Origin: Streptomyces sp. Ncost-T10-10d
GTDB taxonomy: Bacteria > Actinomycetota > Actinomycetes > Streptomycetales > Streptomycetaceae
Direction: 5' to 3'
DNA: 64,000 bases
NCBI RefSeq assembly: GCF_900091955.1
Contig: NZ_FMDF01000129.1
Coordinates: 1-64,000, forward strand
Below, piece after piece: positions 39,901 through 48,129 of this stretch. Position numbers and translations under genes: made by a program. The notes under the pieces were generated by a model. It was not told the DNA's origin, ran no database searches, and worked only from the letters and a program-made list of their open reading frames with translations. The first letter of the stretch is position 1; every line of letters starts with the position of its first letter.

Positions 39901-40869
39901 TCAGCCGAGGAGTCCCTTGAGCGCTGTGAAGCTGCGCTCCGCCGCGCCGAACGAACCCGGCGGATTGGGCAGGGTGCTGGGCGCGGTGTCCTGCTCCCAG
40001 ATGCCGACGTGGGAGGCGCGCGGCCCGATGTCGCGGACGAACCTCTCGTACGGAAGGTCACCGGCGCCGAACTCGACTATGTCGAAACCGTTGGCGTTCG
40101 CCGCGTTGGCGTCGCCGTCCTTCATGTGGAACAGCGGGTAGCGGTAGGGCTGGTTGCGCACGTACGCGGCGGGGTCGAATCCGGGCCAGCGGTACTGGCC
40201 CACGTACGCCCAGTAGATGTCCAGCTCCAGATAGACATGGCGCGGGTCGGTGTTCTTGAGGAACACGTCGTACAGCCGGACGGACGGCTGGTCGGTGGCG
40301 AACGCGAACTCGCCCGCGTGGTTGTGCTGGTAGAGCTTCAGGCCACGTGCGGTCGCCGCGGCACCCCAGACGTTGAACTCGTCGGCGGCGGCGCGGTAGC
40401 CCGCGACGGTGTTGACGTTCGAGGGTGCGTTGGCGGTGCCCACATGCGGCATTCCGAGGATCTGCGCGGCGTCCAGCTCGGCCTGGAGGTTGGTGCGCAG
40501 ATTGCCGATGCCGACGTGGCTGCCGACGGCGCGCAGTCCGTGGTCGTCGAGCAGCTTGCGGATCTCCGGGAGGGTGATCTGCCGACCCAGGATGGAGGTG
40601 GACTGGGTGTATCCGGCGAACTCGATCTCCTTGTAGCCGATCCGGGCCAGTTCGGCGAGGACGACGGCGAACCCGAGCGCACTGACCTTGTCGCGGATGC
40701 TGTAGAGCTGGATGCCGATGCGGTCCTTGGGGATGGACAGACTGTTCGGCGCGGCGGTGGCGGAGGTCGCGGCGGCCCCGGTGACGGAAGCGGCGGCGAG
40801 TGCCACGGTGGTGCCGGCGGTGGCGCGCAGGAAGTCCCTGCGGTCGAAGGATTTGTGAATATGGCTCAC
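39901..40869 (-). CDS. Tat-exported sugar phosphate isomerase/epimerase-like protein
   Basis: The 322-residue protein has a Tat signal (DRRDFLRATAGTTVALAAAS) and a xylose-isomerase-like TIM barrel with RIGIQLYSIRDKV, IGYKEIEFAGY, KLYQHNHAGEF and VYLELDIYWAYV. The conserved metal ligands (Glu, Asp, His) are represented by these strands, and PLFHMKDGD is near the end. The family isomerises or epimerises sugars, or deglycosylates them as 3-keto forms. GTG at 40869 has AGGAG five bases upstream; the frame is open to 40902. It belongs with the adjacent secreted sugar-dehydrogenase-like gene. Confidence 0.85.
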   Translation of the reverse strand: MSHIHKSFDRRDFLRATAGTTVALAAASVTGAAATSATAAPNSLSIPKDRIGIQLYSIRDKVSALGFAVVLAELARIGYKEIEFAGYTQSTSILGRQITLPEIRKLLDDHGLRAVGSHVGIGNLRTNLQAELDAAQILGMPHVGTANAPSNVNTVAGYRAAADEFNVWGAAATARGLKLYQHNHAGEFAFATDQPSVRLYDVFLKNTDPRHVYLELDIYWAYVGQYRWPGFDPAAYVRNQPYRYPLFHMKDGDANAANANGFDIVEFGAGDLPYERFVRDIGPRASHVGIWEQDTAPSTLPNPPGSFGAAERSFTALKGLLG

Positions 40870-41073
40870 GGTCACTCCTGGGAAATGAGGAGAAGAGGGC
40901 ACGGACCGGGCAGCTGCGGTGGGCGCCGCGACGGCGGATCCACGGGCTCCGGAACAGTGGAGCGAGCGTGGCTGGGTGGGTGTCGGTGGGAGGGGGACCG
41001 CCGCGCGGTGCGGAGGTACGGCGACGGGGGCGGCCGGTGTCGCCGCGTGTGCCGCTGCCTGTGCCGCTCGGCG

Positions 41074-42027
41074 TCAGAGGTGTGACCTGCCTGCCTCGTG
41101 GGCGTCGGCCCGCGCCGCGGCGGCCCGGGCGGCGGCCTTCCCGGCGAGGTCGGCACCACGGTCCTGCGGCGCCGCCTTCCTGGCCGAGAGGGAGGACGAC
41201 GCGCCGACGGCAGCGGTCTCTCCGGTGACGGTGCCACGGATACGCGCCAACTCGCCCACGACCAGGACGGGGTCGTTACCGGTCGCGGTGAGCCCGCCGC
41301 GCACGATCGCGTTGTCGAGCACCGCCTTCGCGGTGTTGTCGGTGACCGCGAGGTTGCCGCCGAAGTACGAGGCGCCCGCGCAGGATCCGAGCAGGCCCTC
41401 GCCGCCGAGCTGGAGGTTGTCGGCGTTGCCCGCGTACTTCGCGGCGCCGTAGACCTCGCTGGCGCAGAACACGCCGCCGAGAGTGTTCCCGTTGACGGTG
41501 AGCGCGCCCTTGACGGTGGTGTCGTACACGTCGCTGTACTGGTTGCCGTCACCCGTCAGCGAGCCGCTGAGGGTGCTGCCGGAGATGTACAGCTCGCCGG
41601 CCTCGGCGCTGACGTTTCCACCGAGCGTCGAGTCCACTGCGTAGACGAATCCCTCGGTGGCGTCGACCTCCTTGAGGTTGCTCGTCTCCAGGTGCGCGCC
41701 GAAAGCGGAATTGGTGGTCAGCGCGCCCTTGACGGTGGTGTCGGTGAGGTCGAGATAGGCGTCTTCCTCGACGGTGACCGCGCCGTTGAAGGTGGCGCCC
41801 GCCGCCACGAGGTCGGCTCCGGCCTCGACCGTCACCGTGCCCTTGACCTTCGTGCCGGTGAGGGTGCAGGACTTCCCGGCCGGTACGACCAGATCGTTGC
41901 TGACGGTCACGGCCCCGCCGTCACCGACACAGGTGGTGTAGAGCGCGGCCTGGGCGGAGCCGGAGAAGGCCAGCAGGCTGCCGGATGCCACCAGTGAGGC
42001 CGTGGCGATGAACGTACGGATCTTCAT
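41074..42027 (-). CDS. Secreted repetitive beta-helix protein (unknown function)
   Basis: The 317-residue protein has a signal peptide (MKIRTFIATASLVASGSLLA, cleavage after SAQA). A long series of short beta-forming units follows, such as GTVTVEAGADLVAAGATFNG, AVTVEEDAYLDLTDTTVKGA and SGSLTGDGNQYSDVYDTTVK. The repeat period of about 20 residues recalls bactofilin or polymer-forming beta-helix proteins. Two Cys pairs may bridge. A charged Ala/Arg-rich tail ends the protein. Function is unknown; a cell-surface or matrix role is plausible. It is monocistronic, with a 437-base upstream region. Confidence 0.75.
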   Translation of the reverse strand: MKIRTFIATASLVASGSLLAFSGSAQAALYTTCVGDGGAVTVSNDLVVPAGKSCTLTGTKVKGTVTVEAGADLVAAGATFNGAVTVEEDAYLDLTDTTVKGALTTNSAFGAHLETSNLKEVDATEGFVYAVDSTLGGNVSAEAGELYISGSTLSGSLTGDGNQYSDVYDTTVKGALTVNGNTLGGVFCASEVYGAAKYAGNADNLQLGGEGLLGSCAGASYFGGNLAVTDNTAKAVLDNAIVRGGLTATGNDPVLVVGELARIRGTVTGETAAVGASSSLSARKAAPQDRGADLAGKAAARAAAARADAHEAGRSHL

Positions 42028-42464
42028 GTCGCTTCCCTTCCGCTGCGGTCACGGCAGAGTCGGTGACCCGGCCGGTTTCCCCGTGTTTCGACGGGGTGCT
42101 GAAACGGTGCGTGAGCGGCGACCGCCGTGACGGCGATCGCGCGGTGCCTCGTGAAGGGCGGTGGCCCGGCCATGGGGGGAGAGACGTGGAAAGACTCGTG
42201 AGGTGAAGGGCGTTCGAGTGAATGCCGATCTGCTGCGGTGTTACCGCGACGAAACACATGTCTCGGTGGGCAGCGAGATTAGAGCGCTGCGCGGAGGACT
42301 GTCCAGAGGTTCGGTACGAATCTCTGGAACTTTCTAATGATTCATCAAAAGATGTGAGCTGCCGGCGAAAAGGAGGACGGAGTGTCCGGGGCGTCGGAGG
42401 GCAACGGCGGGGCTGCGTCGCCGCATTCGCAGTCGCGAAGGGGGTGGGAGGTGGCCGCTACGGC
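42028..42464. other. Intergenic region, promoter side of the beta-helix gene
   Basis: No gene recognised. An AT-richer stretch around 42330-42355 (TTTCTAATGATTCATCAAAA) stands out in this GC-rich DNA. It may be part of a promoter, but no boxes can be fixed. Confidence 0.35.
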
Positions 42465-42660
42465 TCATCGGAAGTAACGCGCCTTGGCCACAGCTGAGTT
42501 GAGGTCAGTGGGGAAGGGTGACTGGGACTGCTCGGTCGCTGCGGCCGGGAAGTCGCAGCAGAGGGGGGCGAGGCTGAGGGCTCCGCAGCCGGTGATGTCG
42601 TTCGGGTGCGGGCCGTTCAAGTGAGCGGTGTAGCAAGGGTGGTTGGTGTTACCTTGGACC
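42465..42660 (-). CDS. Possible short ORF or gene tail with high GC3 (doubtful)
   Basis: The frame ending at 42465 reads GPHPNDITGCGALSLAPLCC, DFPAAATEQSQSPFPTDLNS and AVAKARYFR, with third codon positions nearly all G or C. That usually means real or recently real coding sequence. No convincing start codon or ribosome binding site is seen, so it may be the 3' end of a truncated gene. I do not recognise the family. Confidence 0.2.
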
Positions 42661-42748
42661 GGGAGCAGCGGATCTTCGTGCGCGGCAACAGCGAGGTCCG
42701 CGCGGCCGCGGTGGATGAATCGGGCGTGGGGCTTCGAGGTGGAGGAAA

Positions 42749-43072
42749 GTCCATACCAAGGACGTGGTGGTGGACCGTGCGTACCCGGTGGGTCTCGCGA
42801 CCGGGTTCCGCGTCCTGGGGCCGAACCCTCACCAGGAACCGTATCCCGCGTTGCTGGGCGGCGTGATCGGCCGGTTTCGGTTCGATTTCGACGGCTATGT
42901 GACTGTCGAACCCGACTACCGTCTGCGGCCACATGCGGACAGCGCACCGCCGTTGTTCCTCAGCGGTCTGTGCGAGTCGAGCCACGGCATCGGTGATGCG
43001 GGATCGTTCAGTCTGCTTCCGCTCCGTGCCGTGACGATTCTGGGCGGGTTGCGCAAGCAAGGGACTGCCTGA
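42749..43072 (+). pseudogene. SidA/PvdA-type N-monooxygenase, C-terminal remnant
   Basis: The frame reads VVVDRAYPVGLATGF, IGRFRFDFDGYVTVEPDYRL and PLFLSGLCESSHGIGDAGSF then SLLPLRAVTILGGL. The last segment matches the end of lysine/ornithine N-monooxygenases (L-G--E-SHGI-D--S-SLL-LRA). These enzymes hydroxylate amino acids for hydroxamate siderophores. FAD- and NADPH-binding parts are absent. It lies 150 bases before an NRPS-like gene, consistent with a decayed siderophore locus. Confidence 0.5.
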
Positions 43073-43104
43073 CCGCGACGAGCTGGTCTCCGGTACTGAA
43101 AGGG

Positions 43105-43224
43105 ATGGGTTCGATCATTCTGTTGCAGCTGATCGATGCGGACGAACTGGAAGTCGAGGTTCCAGACCTCACCGGCTCTCCGGAGCGGGAGACCGAAGCG
43201 GCGCTTGACAAGGCGGGCATCTGA
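43105..43224 (+). CDS. 39-residue ORF coupled to the NRPS-like gene
   Basis: ATG at 43105 encodes MGSIILLQLIDADELEVEVP then DLTGSPERETEAALDKAGI. Its TGA overlaps the ATG of the next gene (TGATG), so the two would be translationally coupled. Composition is acidic with normal codon use. The same frame is open upstream to about 43050, so it could be the tail of a longer truncated protein. No family recognised. Confidence 0.4.
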   Translation: MGSIILLQLIDADELEVEVPDLTGSPERETEAALDKAGI

Positions 43225-45482
43225 TGTCAACTGGGGATTGGCGGAACGCGACCATCACCGACCTGTTCGACGAACAAGTACGGCATCGCCCCGAGGCGAC
43301 AGCCCTGCGCTTCGACGGTGCCGACATGACATACGCGGAGCTCGACGAGCGGGCCGAGCGACTGGCTCGGCACTTGCGCTCGCGCGGAGTCGGTGCGGAG
43401 AGCGTGGTCGGGCTGTTCGTCGAGCGCTCGTTCGAGATGGTGATCGCGCTCGTAGGCATCTTGAAGACGGGCGGCGCCTACCTGCCCGTGCATCCGAACG
43501 AGCCCACCGAGCGGTTCCGGTACATGCTGGAACAGGCTGACTCCCGCGTCCTGCTCACCCATGATCGCCTGATCGACAGGGTTCCCGAGGTCGACGCCGC
43601 AGTGGTGAACCTTGACCTCGAGTCGGAGATGCCTCCCGACGCGGGGCCGATCGAGCCCGGCACCACTCCTGACAACGTGGCCTGTGTCTGTTACACGTCC
43701 GGCTCAACCGGCATGCCCAAGGGTGTCGCCGTGCGGCACCGGGATGTGGTGCGGCTGGTGCAGGACGGCGACTACGCCTCGTTGACCTCAGCCGAGACAT
43801 TTCTGCAGTTCTGCTCGTTGAGGTTCGACCCCTCCGCCTTCGAGATCTGGGGATCGCTGCTCAACGGAGCCCGTTTGGTCATCTATCCACCGGGCCCCGT
43901 GTTGATGCACGAACTGGCGGAGTTCCTCGAACGGGAAGAGATCACCACTTTGTGGCTGACGACCGGCTTGTTCCACCGCCTGGTCGATGGCCACCTGGAG
44001 AACCTCGGCGGGCTGCGCCAACTGCTCGCCCGCGGGGAACCACTGTCGCCCGTCCACATCAACGCGCTTCGCCGCGCCTATCCGGACCTGCTGCTGGTCA
44101 ACGGGTACCGGCCCACGGAGGACACCCTCCCCGATCCGTTCCGTCCCGGCGAGCGGATGTACAGCATCGGAGACGTGGTCCGGCTCAACGAAGACGGCGC
44201 GCTCGACTTCCGCGGCCGGGCTGACGACCAGGTCAAGGTGGACGGCTACCGGTTCGAGCCCGGTGAGATCGCGGCGGCGCTGGCCGGACAGACGCAGGTG
44301 AAGGAGGCCGTCGTCGTGGCCCGCGACGATGTCACTCCCGGACGGAAGGTCCTCGTCGCATACGTCGTGCTCCACGGCAGCACCGAACGGCTGGTACCGA
44401 AGCTGCGCCTGGCTCTGCACAACACGCTGCCGAGGTACATGCATCCGTCCGTGATCGTCGTGATGGACGAGTTCCCCCCGACCCTGGGCTCGAAGACCGA
44501 TCGGCGGACCCTGCCGGCACCCAAGAAGTTGCCGCGGACCGCGGACCCAGAGTACGCAGCTCCACGCACACACGTGGAAGAGCTTCTGGCAGATCTCCTG
44601 GCCGACGCGCTCGTCCTGCAGGAGGTCGGTATGCACGACGACTTCTTCGAGATCGGGGGCAACTCCCTGCTCGCCACGGATCTCCTCGCCCACATCCGCG
44701 GCGTGCTCCACGTTGATTTGCCGACGGCCGAGTTCTTCGAGAACGCAACCGTCGCCGGGCTGACGGCGATGGTCGAGAGCCACTCGCCGGAACTGGCTGG
44801 TACATCCGGCCAGGCAGGTTCCGAATTGCCTCAGGCCTCGTTGCGGTCTTGGCCGTCCACAGCGGACGAGTCCATGGGGTCGTTCCGTGAGGCGGTCACC
44901 GCGTGGGCGGCCGGTGGCCCCGGCGACCTGGCGCGCGAGCTGGCCGAGCGGTTGCCCGTCCGGGCAGCCGTCCTGCTCGAAGGGCCGAGCGACGTCGCCG
45001 CGGTCAACGCGTTGGCCGCGAGCCGCGGCCGGGACCTGGCCGCCGAGGGAGTCTGCGTCCTGTCGATAGGCGGTGCGATGGGCGTCGGTCGCTTCGCCCG
45101 CTTCCTCGGGCCACCCGGCTTGGGCCTCCGTCTCACGGGAATGTGCGATGAGCTGGAGCGTGGCTACTACGCCCGCGGCTGGGAGCGGGCCGGTGTTGCG
45201 CAGCAAGGGTTCTTCGTCTGCGCGGCGGATCTGGAGGACGAGCTCATCCGCGCGCTGGGCGTGGCACGGGTGGCCGAGCTCGTCCGGGAGGAGGGCGACC
45301 TGCGCGCCCTCCAGATCTTCCTGCGCCAGCCCGCACAACAGGGACGTACCGCACAGCAGCAGTTTCGGCGCTTCCTCGGCACGAAGAGAGGGCGCAAGAT
45401 CCACTACGGCCGTGTCCTCGTCGAGGCCCTCACCCCCGACCGCGTACCCGCCCCACTCGACGGCCTGCTCACCAGCCTCTGA
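43224..45482 (+). CDS. NRPS adenylation-carrier protein fused to a TOPRIM-domain protein
   Basis: One 752-residue frame. Residues 1-435 form an NRPS adenylation domain with A3 YTSGSTGMPKGV, A4 FDPSAFEIWG, A5 NGYRPTED, A7 YSIGDVVR, A8 GRADDQVKVDGYR and A10 LGSKTDRR (Lys424). Core A6 and about 50 residues between A5 and A7 are missing, so activity is doubtful. A carrier domain follows (DDFFEIGGNSL, Ser481). From residue 551 (MGSFREAVTAW) comes a complete TOPRIM-type protein with LLEGPSD (Glu586), CVLSIGGAMGVGRFARFLGP, CDE and KRGRKIHYGR, like the roughly 200-residue Streptomyces TOPRIM proteins. No condensation or thioesterase domain is present. The Met codon at 44874 could start the TOPRIM part alone. 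Confidence 0.8.
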   Translation: MSTGDWRNATITDLFDEQVRHRPEATALRFDGADMTYAELDERAERLARHLRSRGVGAESVVGLFVERSFEMVIALVGILKTGGAYLPVHPNEPTERFRYMLEQADSRVLLTHDRLIDRVPEVDAAVVNLDLESEMPPDAGPIEPGTTPDNVACVCYTSGSTGMPKGVAVRHRDVVRLVQDGDYASLTSAETFLQFCSLRFDPSAFEIWGSLLNGARLVIYPPGPVLMHELAEFLEREEITTLWLTTGLFHRLVDGHLENLGGLRQLLARGEPLSPVHINALRRAYPDLLLVNGYRPTEDTLPDPFRPGERMYSIGDVVRLNEDGALDFRGRADDQVKVDGYRFEPGEIAAALAGQTQVKEAVVVARDDVTPGRKVLVAYVVLHGSTERLVPKLRLALHNTLPRYMHPSVIVVMDEFPPTLGSKTDRRTLPAPKKLPRTADPEYAAPRTHVEELLADLLADALVLQEVGMHDDFFEIGGNSLLATDLLAHIRGVLHVDLPTAEFFENATVAGLTAMVESHSPELAGTSGQAGSELPQASLRSWPSTADESMGSFREAVTAWAAGGPGDLARELAERLPVRAAVLLEGPSDVAAVNALAASRGRDLAAEGVCVLSIGGAMGVGRFARFLGPPGLGLRLTGMCDELERGYYARGWERAGVAQQGFFVCAADLEDELIRALGVARVAELVREEGDLRALQIFLRQPAQQGRTAQQQFRRFLGTKRGRKIHYGRVLVEALTPDRVPAPLDGLLTSL

Positions 45483-45852
45483 CCGCCGAGCCACGCAAAT
45501 CCCGGCAGAAGAACTGGGGTGAGCACGGGGATCTGCTCGAAGAAGCGAGCAGGGGATGAGCTCGAGCAGTTCGCTCGCGTCGGCGCCGAGCCGGGTGAGG
45601 CGGGCGACCAGGTGACCGGGCTGGCTGCGCATGCGCACCGGTCGTCCGGAGCGTTCACCTCGCTTCGCGTTCACCCCACAGTCCAGGACTTCGCCCCCGG
45701 GAGTACTGCTCACGATGGTGCACCGTGTGCGCCCCGACCCTGCGCAGTCACGGATGGCTCCCGACCCGCACTTCATCGACCCTGCCTGCTGCTGCGCGAC
45801 ACCCCGATCGCAGCGCAGAGGTTACGCAGGGCGCATATGGAAAGGCTGAGAC
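45483..45852. other. Intergenic region with no gene recognised
   Basis: Open frames exist on both strands but none resembles a protein I know. No repeat or hairpin stands out. Confidence 0.4.
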
Positions 45853-46167
45853 ATGGACCTCAATGAACTTCAGCGCCGGGCCCTGCGCATCCATGACCTC
45901 TACGACGAGCTGAACCTGAGGGAACGTGGCCGGGTGTGGACACGCGAGGAGTTCATGCTCGGCTTCGTCGGCGACGTCGGTGATCTGGCAAAGCTCGTCA
46001 TGGCACAGGAAGGCGCCCGTGACATGCCGGGCGGCCGTCCCGCTCTGGAGCACGAACTCGCGGACTGCCTCTGGTCCGTGCTGATCCTCGCGCACCGGTA
46101 CAACGTGGATCTGAACGCCGCGTTCCTGCGCACGATGGACGAGCTCGACAGGGCTCATCGGAACTGA
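45853..46167 (+). CDS. MazG-like NTP pyrophosphohydrolase-family protein
   Basis: The 104-residue all-helical protein starts MDLNELQRRALRIHDLYDEL and has FMLGFVGDVGDLAKLVMAQE, then HELADCLWSVLILAHRYNVD and LNAAFLRTMDEL. This is the MazG/all-alpha NTP-PPase layout, with ELAD on the third helix. The first metal motif is GFVGDVGDL where active enzymes have E-x-x-E, so the catalytic acids are reduced and activity is uncertain. The family removes pyrophosphate from nucleoside triphosphates. It stands alone after the NRPS-TOPRIM gene. Confidence 0.7.
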   Translation: MDLNELQRRALRIHDLYDELNLRERGRVWTREEFMLGFVGDVGDLAKLVMAQEGARDMPGGRPALEHELADCLWSVLILAHRYNVDLNAAFLRTMDELDRAHRN

Positions 46168-46426
46168 TCGCGGCAATGGTCCAAGTGACTCCCGACGCCG
46201 TCTGTGATGTCACGCCAATACCGGAATGGCAGAGTCGGCTGACGGTGATGTGGAGCCGTTTCCCTCCGCCAGGTGCCCCCGGACATCAAGTGACCTCCAC
46301 ATGGCGATGATATGGCGGTTGCTTCGGGCCCGCTCAAGCCCGGGGTTCGACCCTGGCGAGTGACAAAGAGGGCTTTCACGTTCGCACCGTGTGATGTGTC
46401 GTGCCCCTGCTGAGCAAGGAGTACCT

Positions 46427-46814
46427 GTGGTGAACGGCTTTTCAACTCGGTGAGATCCCGCACGGCTTCGCGTTCACCGAGACCGGCGGTCTCATCCACT
46501 ACAAGCACACCATCATCCTGACCGTGCCGTCGCCCAACGCCGGCCCGTGGGGCGACTCGTGGCTCGGCTTCGGCTGCCTCTGGGCGGACACCGAGCTCGG
46601 CGTGAGCATTTACACCGGCAGCAGCTGGGGCGGCGTGCCGCCCCGAACCGTCCCGGACAACGGCAACTGCCTCGGCGAGCGGCTCTCCGCCGGAACCCGG
46701 AAGGTCGTCATCGGCCGTATGAAGGAGGACGGTGGGGACTCGGCGGACAACGCGGGACCCACGGTGCGTGGCTATGCGACCCCGACTGCACGCCTCTGGG
46801 TCCGGAAGCGGTAG
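46427..46814 (+). pseudogene. Uncharacterised protein, frameshifted in a T4 run
   Basis: AAGGAG lies six bases before GTG codons at 46427 and 46430, which begin VVNGFSTR then stop. One base out, the frame continues QLGEIPHGFAFTETGGLIHY, TIILTVPSPNAGPWGDSWLG, GCLWADTELGVSIYTGSSWG and ends at 46814. Removing one T from the TTTT at about 46439-46442 would join them into one protein of about 128 residues. The product is not recognised. It converges on and overlaps the next gene by 43 bases. Confidence 0.5.
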
Positions 46815-47347
46815 ACCGCCCAGCCGACACCGAGTACGGCGGCCATCCAGACGATGACCTCGGCGACAACGATTGCCGGGGTCAGCGTGAGATGCGGCCT
46901 GGGCGGCATCACAACCATCTGCACCGCAGCGCCCACCGGAACTGTCAACGCGGCCAGCAAACCGATCAGTCCGGGTCGCCTGATGGCTGCACCCACCGCG
47001 CCCAGGACCAACCCCAACGGCAGACCCGCCAACACCCACTTGACCAGATCCGTACCGGCCTCCCAGACGAAGAGGTCCGTCACGTAGTACGCCACCGTGG
47101 CCCCGACCAGCGCCAGAGCTCCAACCAGCGCGCCTCGGGTCAGTGTCCCGGCCAGCCAGCCCGTCACCACCGCCAGCGCTGCCCAGGACCAGCCGGCATC
47201 CATCAGAAGGCTCAGCACCTTGGCAGCCTTGCCCCAGACGGTGCCCGGCATTCCGAGCCCCCCGTACGGAGACGAAAGCGCGTTGACGAGCGATGTAGCC
47301 GCCCCGAACCCCACCCCGAAAACGAGGCCCCGCACCATGATCTTCAT
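46772..47347 (-). CDS. DUF6518-like integral membrane protein
   Basis: The 191-residue protein has five or six hydrophobic helices, with LVNALSSPYGGLG, LLMDAGWSWAALAVVTGWLA and LGLVLGAVGAAIRRPGLIGL. Pattern and length fit the DUF6518 actinobacterial membrane proteins, whose function is unknown. ATG at 47347 begins MKIMVRGLVFGVGFG. The 3' end overlaps a convergent frameshifted gene by 43 bases. Confidence 0.7.
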   Translation of the reverse strand: MKIMVRGLVFGVGFGAATSLVNALSSPYGGLGMPGTVWGKAAKVLSLLMDAGWSWAALAVVTGWLAGTLTRGALVGALALVGATVAYYVTDLFVWEAGTDLVKWVLAGLPLGLVLGAVGAAIRRPGLIGLLAALTVPVGAAVQMVVMPPRPHLTLTPAIVVAEVIVWMAAVLGVGWAVYRFRTQRRAVGVA

Positions 47348-47886
47348 ACCGGGAGGATATCCGCAGGTCTGCTGCCGGCCTCGAAGGCGAAGTCATCACG
47401 CCGGATCTCACACGGAGAAGGAGGAGAAGAAGAGAGGACGAGACGTCGGCGGCAAGCGGGATCCCGCAGACACCGAGGACGCGGGCAATGAGGGCCCCAC
47501 CCGGCCGAAGGACCCGGTCATGGTGGGGGAGGAGTTCGGCATGTGGGAGACAGACGAATTCGGCAGTGAGCATGAGGGCCGGCCTGACGTTCTGCCGGCC
47601 GACGGCGCCGAGCCGGGCCAGGTCCACTTCGACGCGGGGAGCGGGCCGCGCGTTCGTGATGCCTTTCATCGTCAGCCTCGTGAAGACCGGGCCGGCTGAG
47701 CAAGCCCGGGAGCCGAGCGCAGGCGCGAGGACGCTATGCGAGTGATTCCGGCCGAACGATCGGGTTGCAGTCCACGCGCTGCCGGAGGATCGGTGCGCCC
47801 TTTCGCTAATGTCCAGGGCGCCGCGCCTTCGCGGACGAAGGCGTAGGCGCCCAGCTCATCAATTCCCGCAGCAAGGATGATCACCC
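47348..47886. other. Intergenic region with no gene recognised
   Basis: Long open frames on both strands reflect high GC only. A minus-strand stretch near 47560-47660 (VEVDLARLGAVGRQNVRPAL) is weakly protein-like without a home. Confidence 0.35.
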
Positions 47887-48129
47887 ATGGCCGTGTGTGA
47901 GGTCTGCCACAACGAATACGAGCAGGCGTTCGAGGTGCGTGCCGCCGGAGGGGCGGTCCACGTCTTCGACAGCATCGAGTGCGCCGCCCAGAAGATCGCC
48001 CCAACCTGTGTCAACTGCCGGTGCCGCATTCTCGGCCACGGCCTGCAAGCCGACGGACAGTTCTTCTGTTGCGCGCACTGCGCGCGTGAGAAGGGTTTGA
48101 CCCAGTCCCAGCTCGTCGATCACGCCTGA
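47887..48129 (+). CDS. Small cysteine-rich, probably zinc-binding protein
   Basis: The 80-residue protein has nine Cys: Cys4, 7, 32, 41, 44, 46, 61, 62 and 65, in MAVCEVCHNEYEQAF, SIECAAQK, CVNCRCRILGHG and FFCCAHCAREKG. Three CxxC-type pairs plus His51 and His64 suggest one or two treble-clef or ribbon zinc sites. Similar actinobacterial proteins are annotated as metallothionein-like or zinc-ribbon proteins of unknown role. ATG at 47887 has AAGGATG about ten bases upstream. Confidence 0.75.
   Translation: MAVCEVCHNEYEQAFEVRAAGGAVHVFDSIECAAQKIAPTCVNCRCRILGHGLQADGQFFCCAHCAREKGLTQSQLVDHA

Noticed and set aside
46320..46372. A tRNA-like 3' end (GGGGTTCGACCC segment)
   Set aside because: The T-arm-like hairpin is present, but no D-arm, anticodon arm or matching 5' acceptor strand can be found upstream. 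It may be chance or a worn attachment site.
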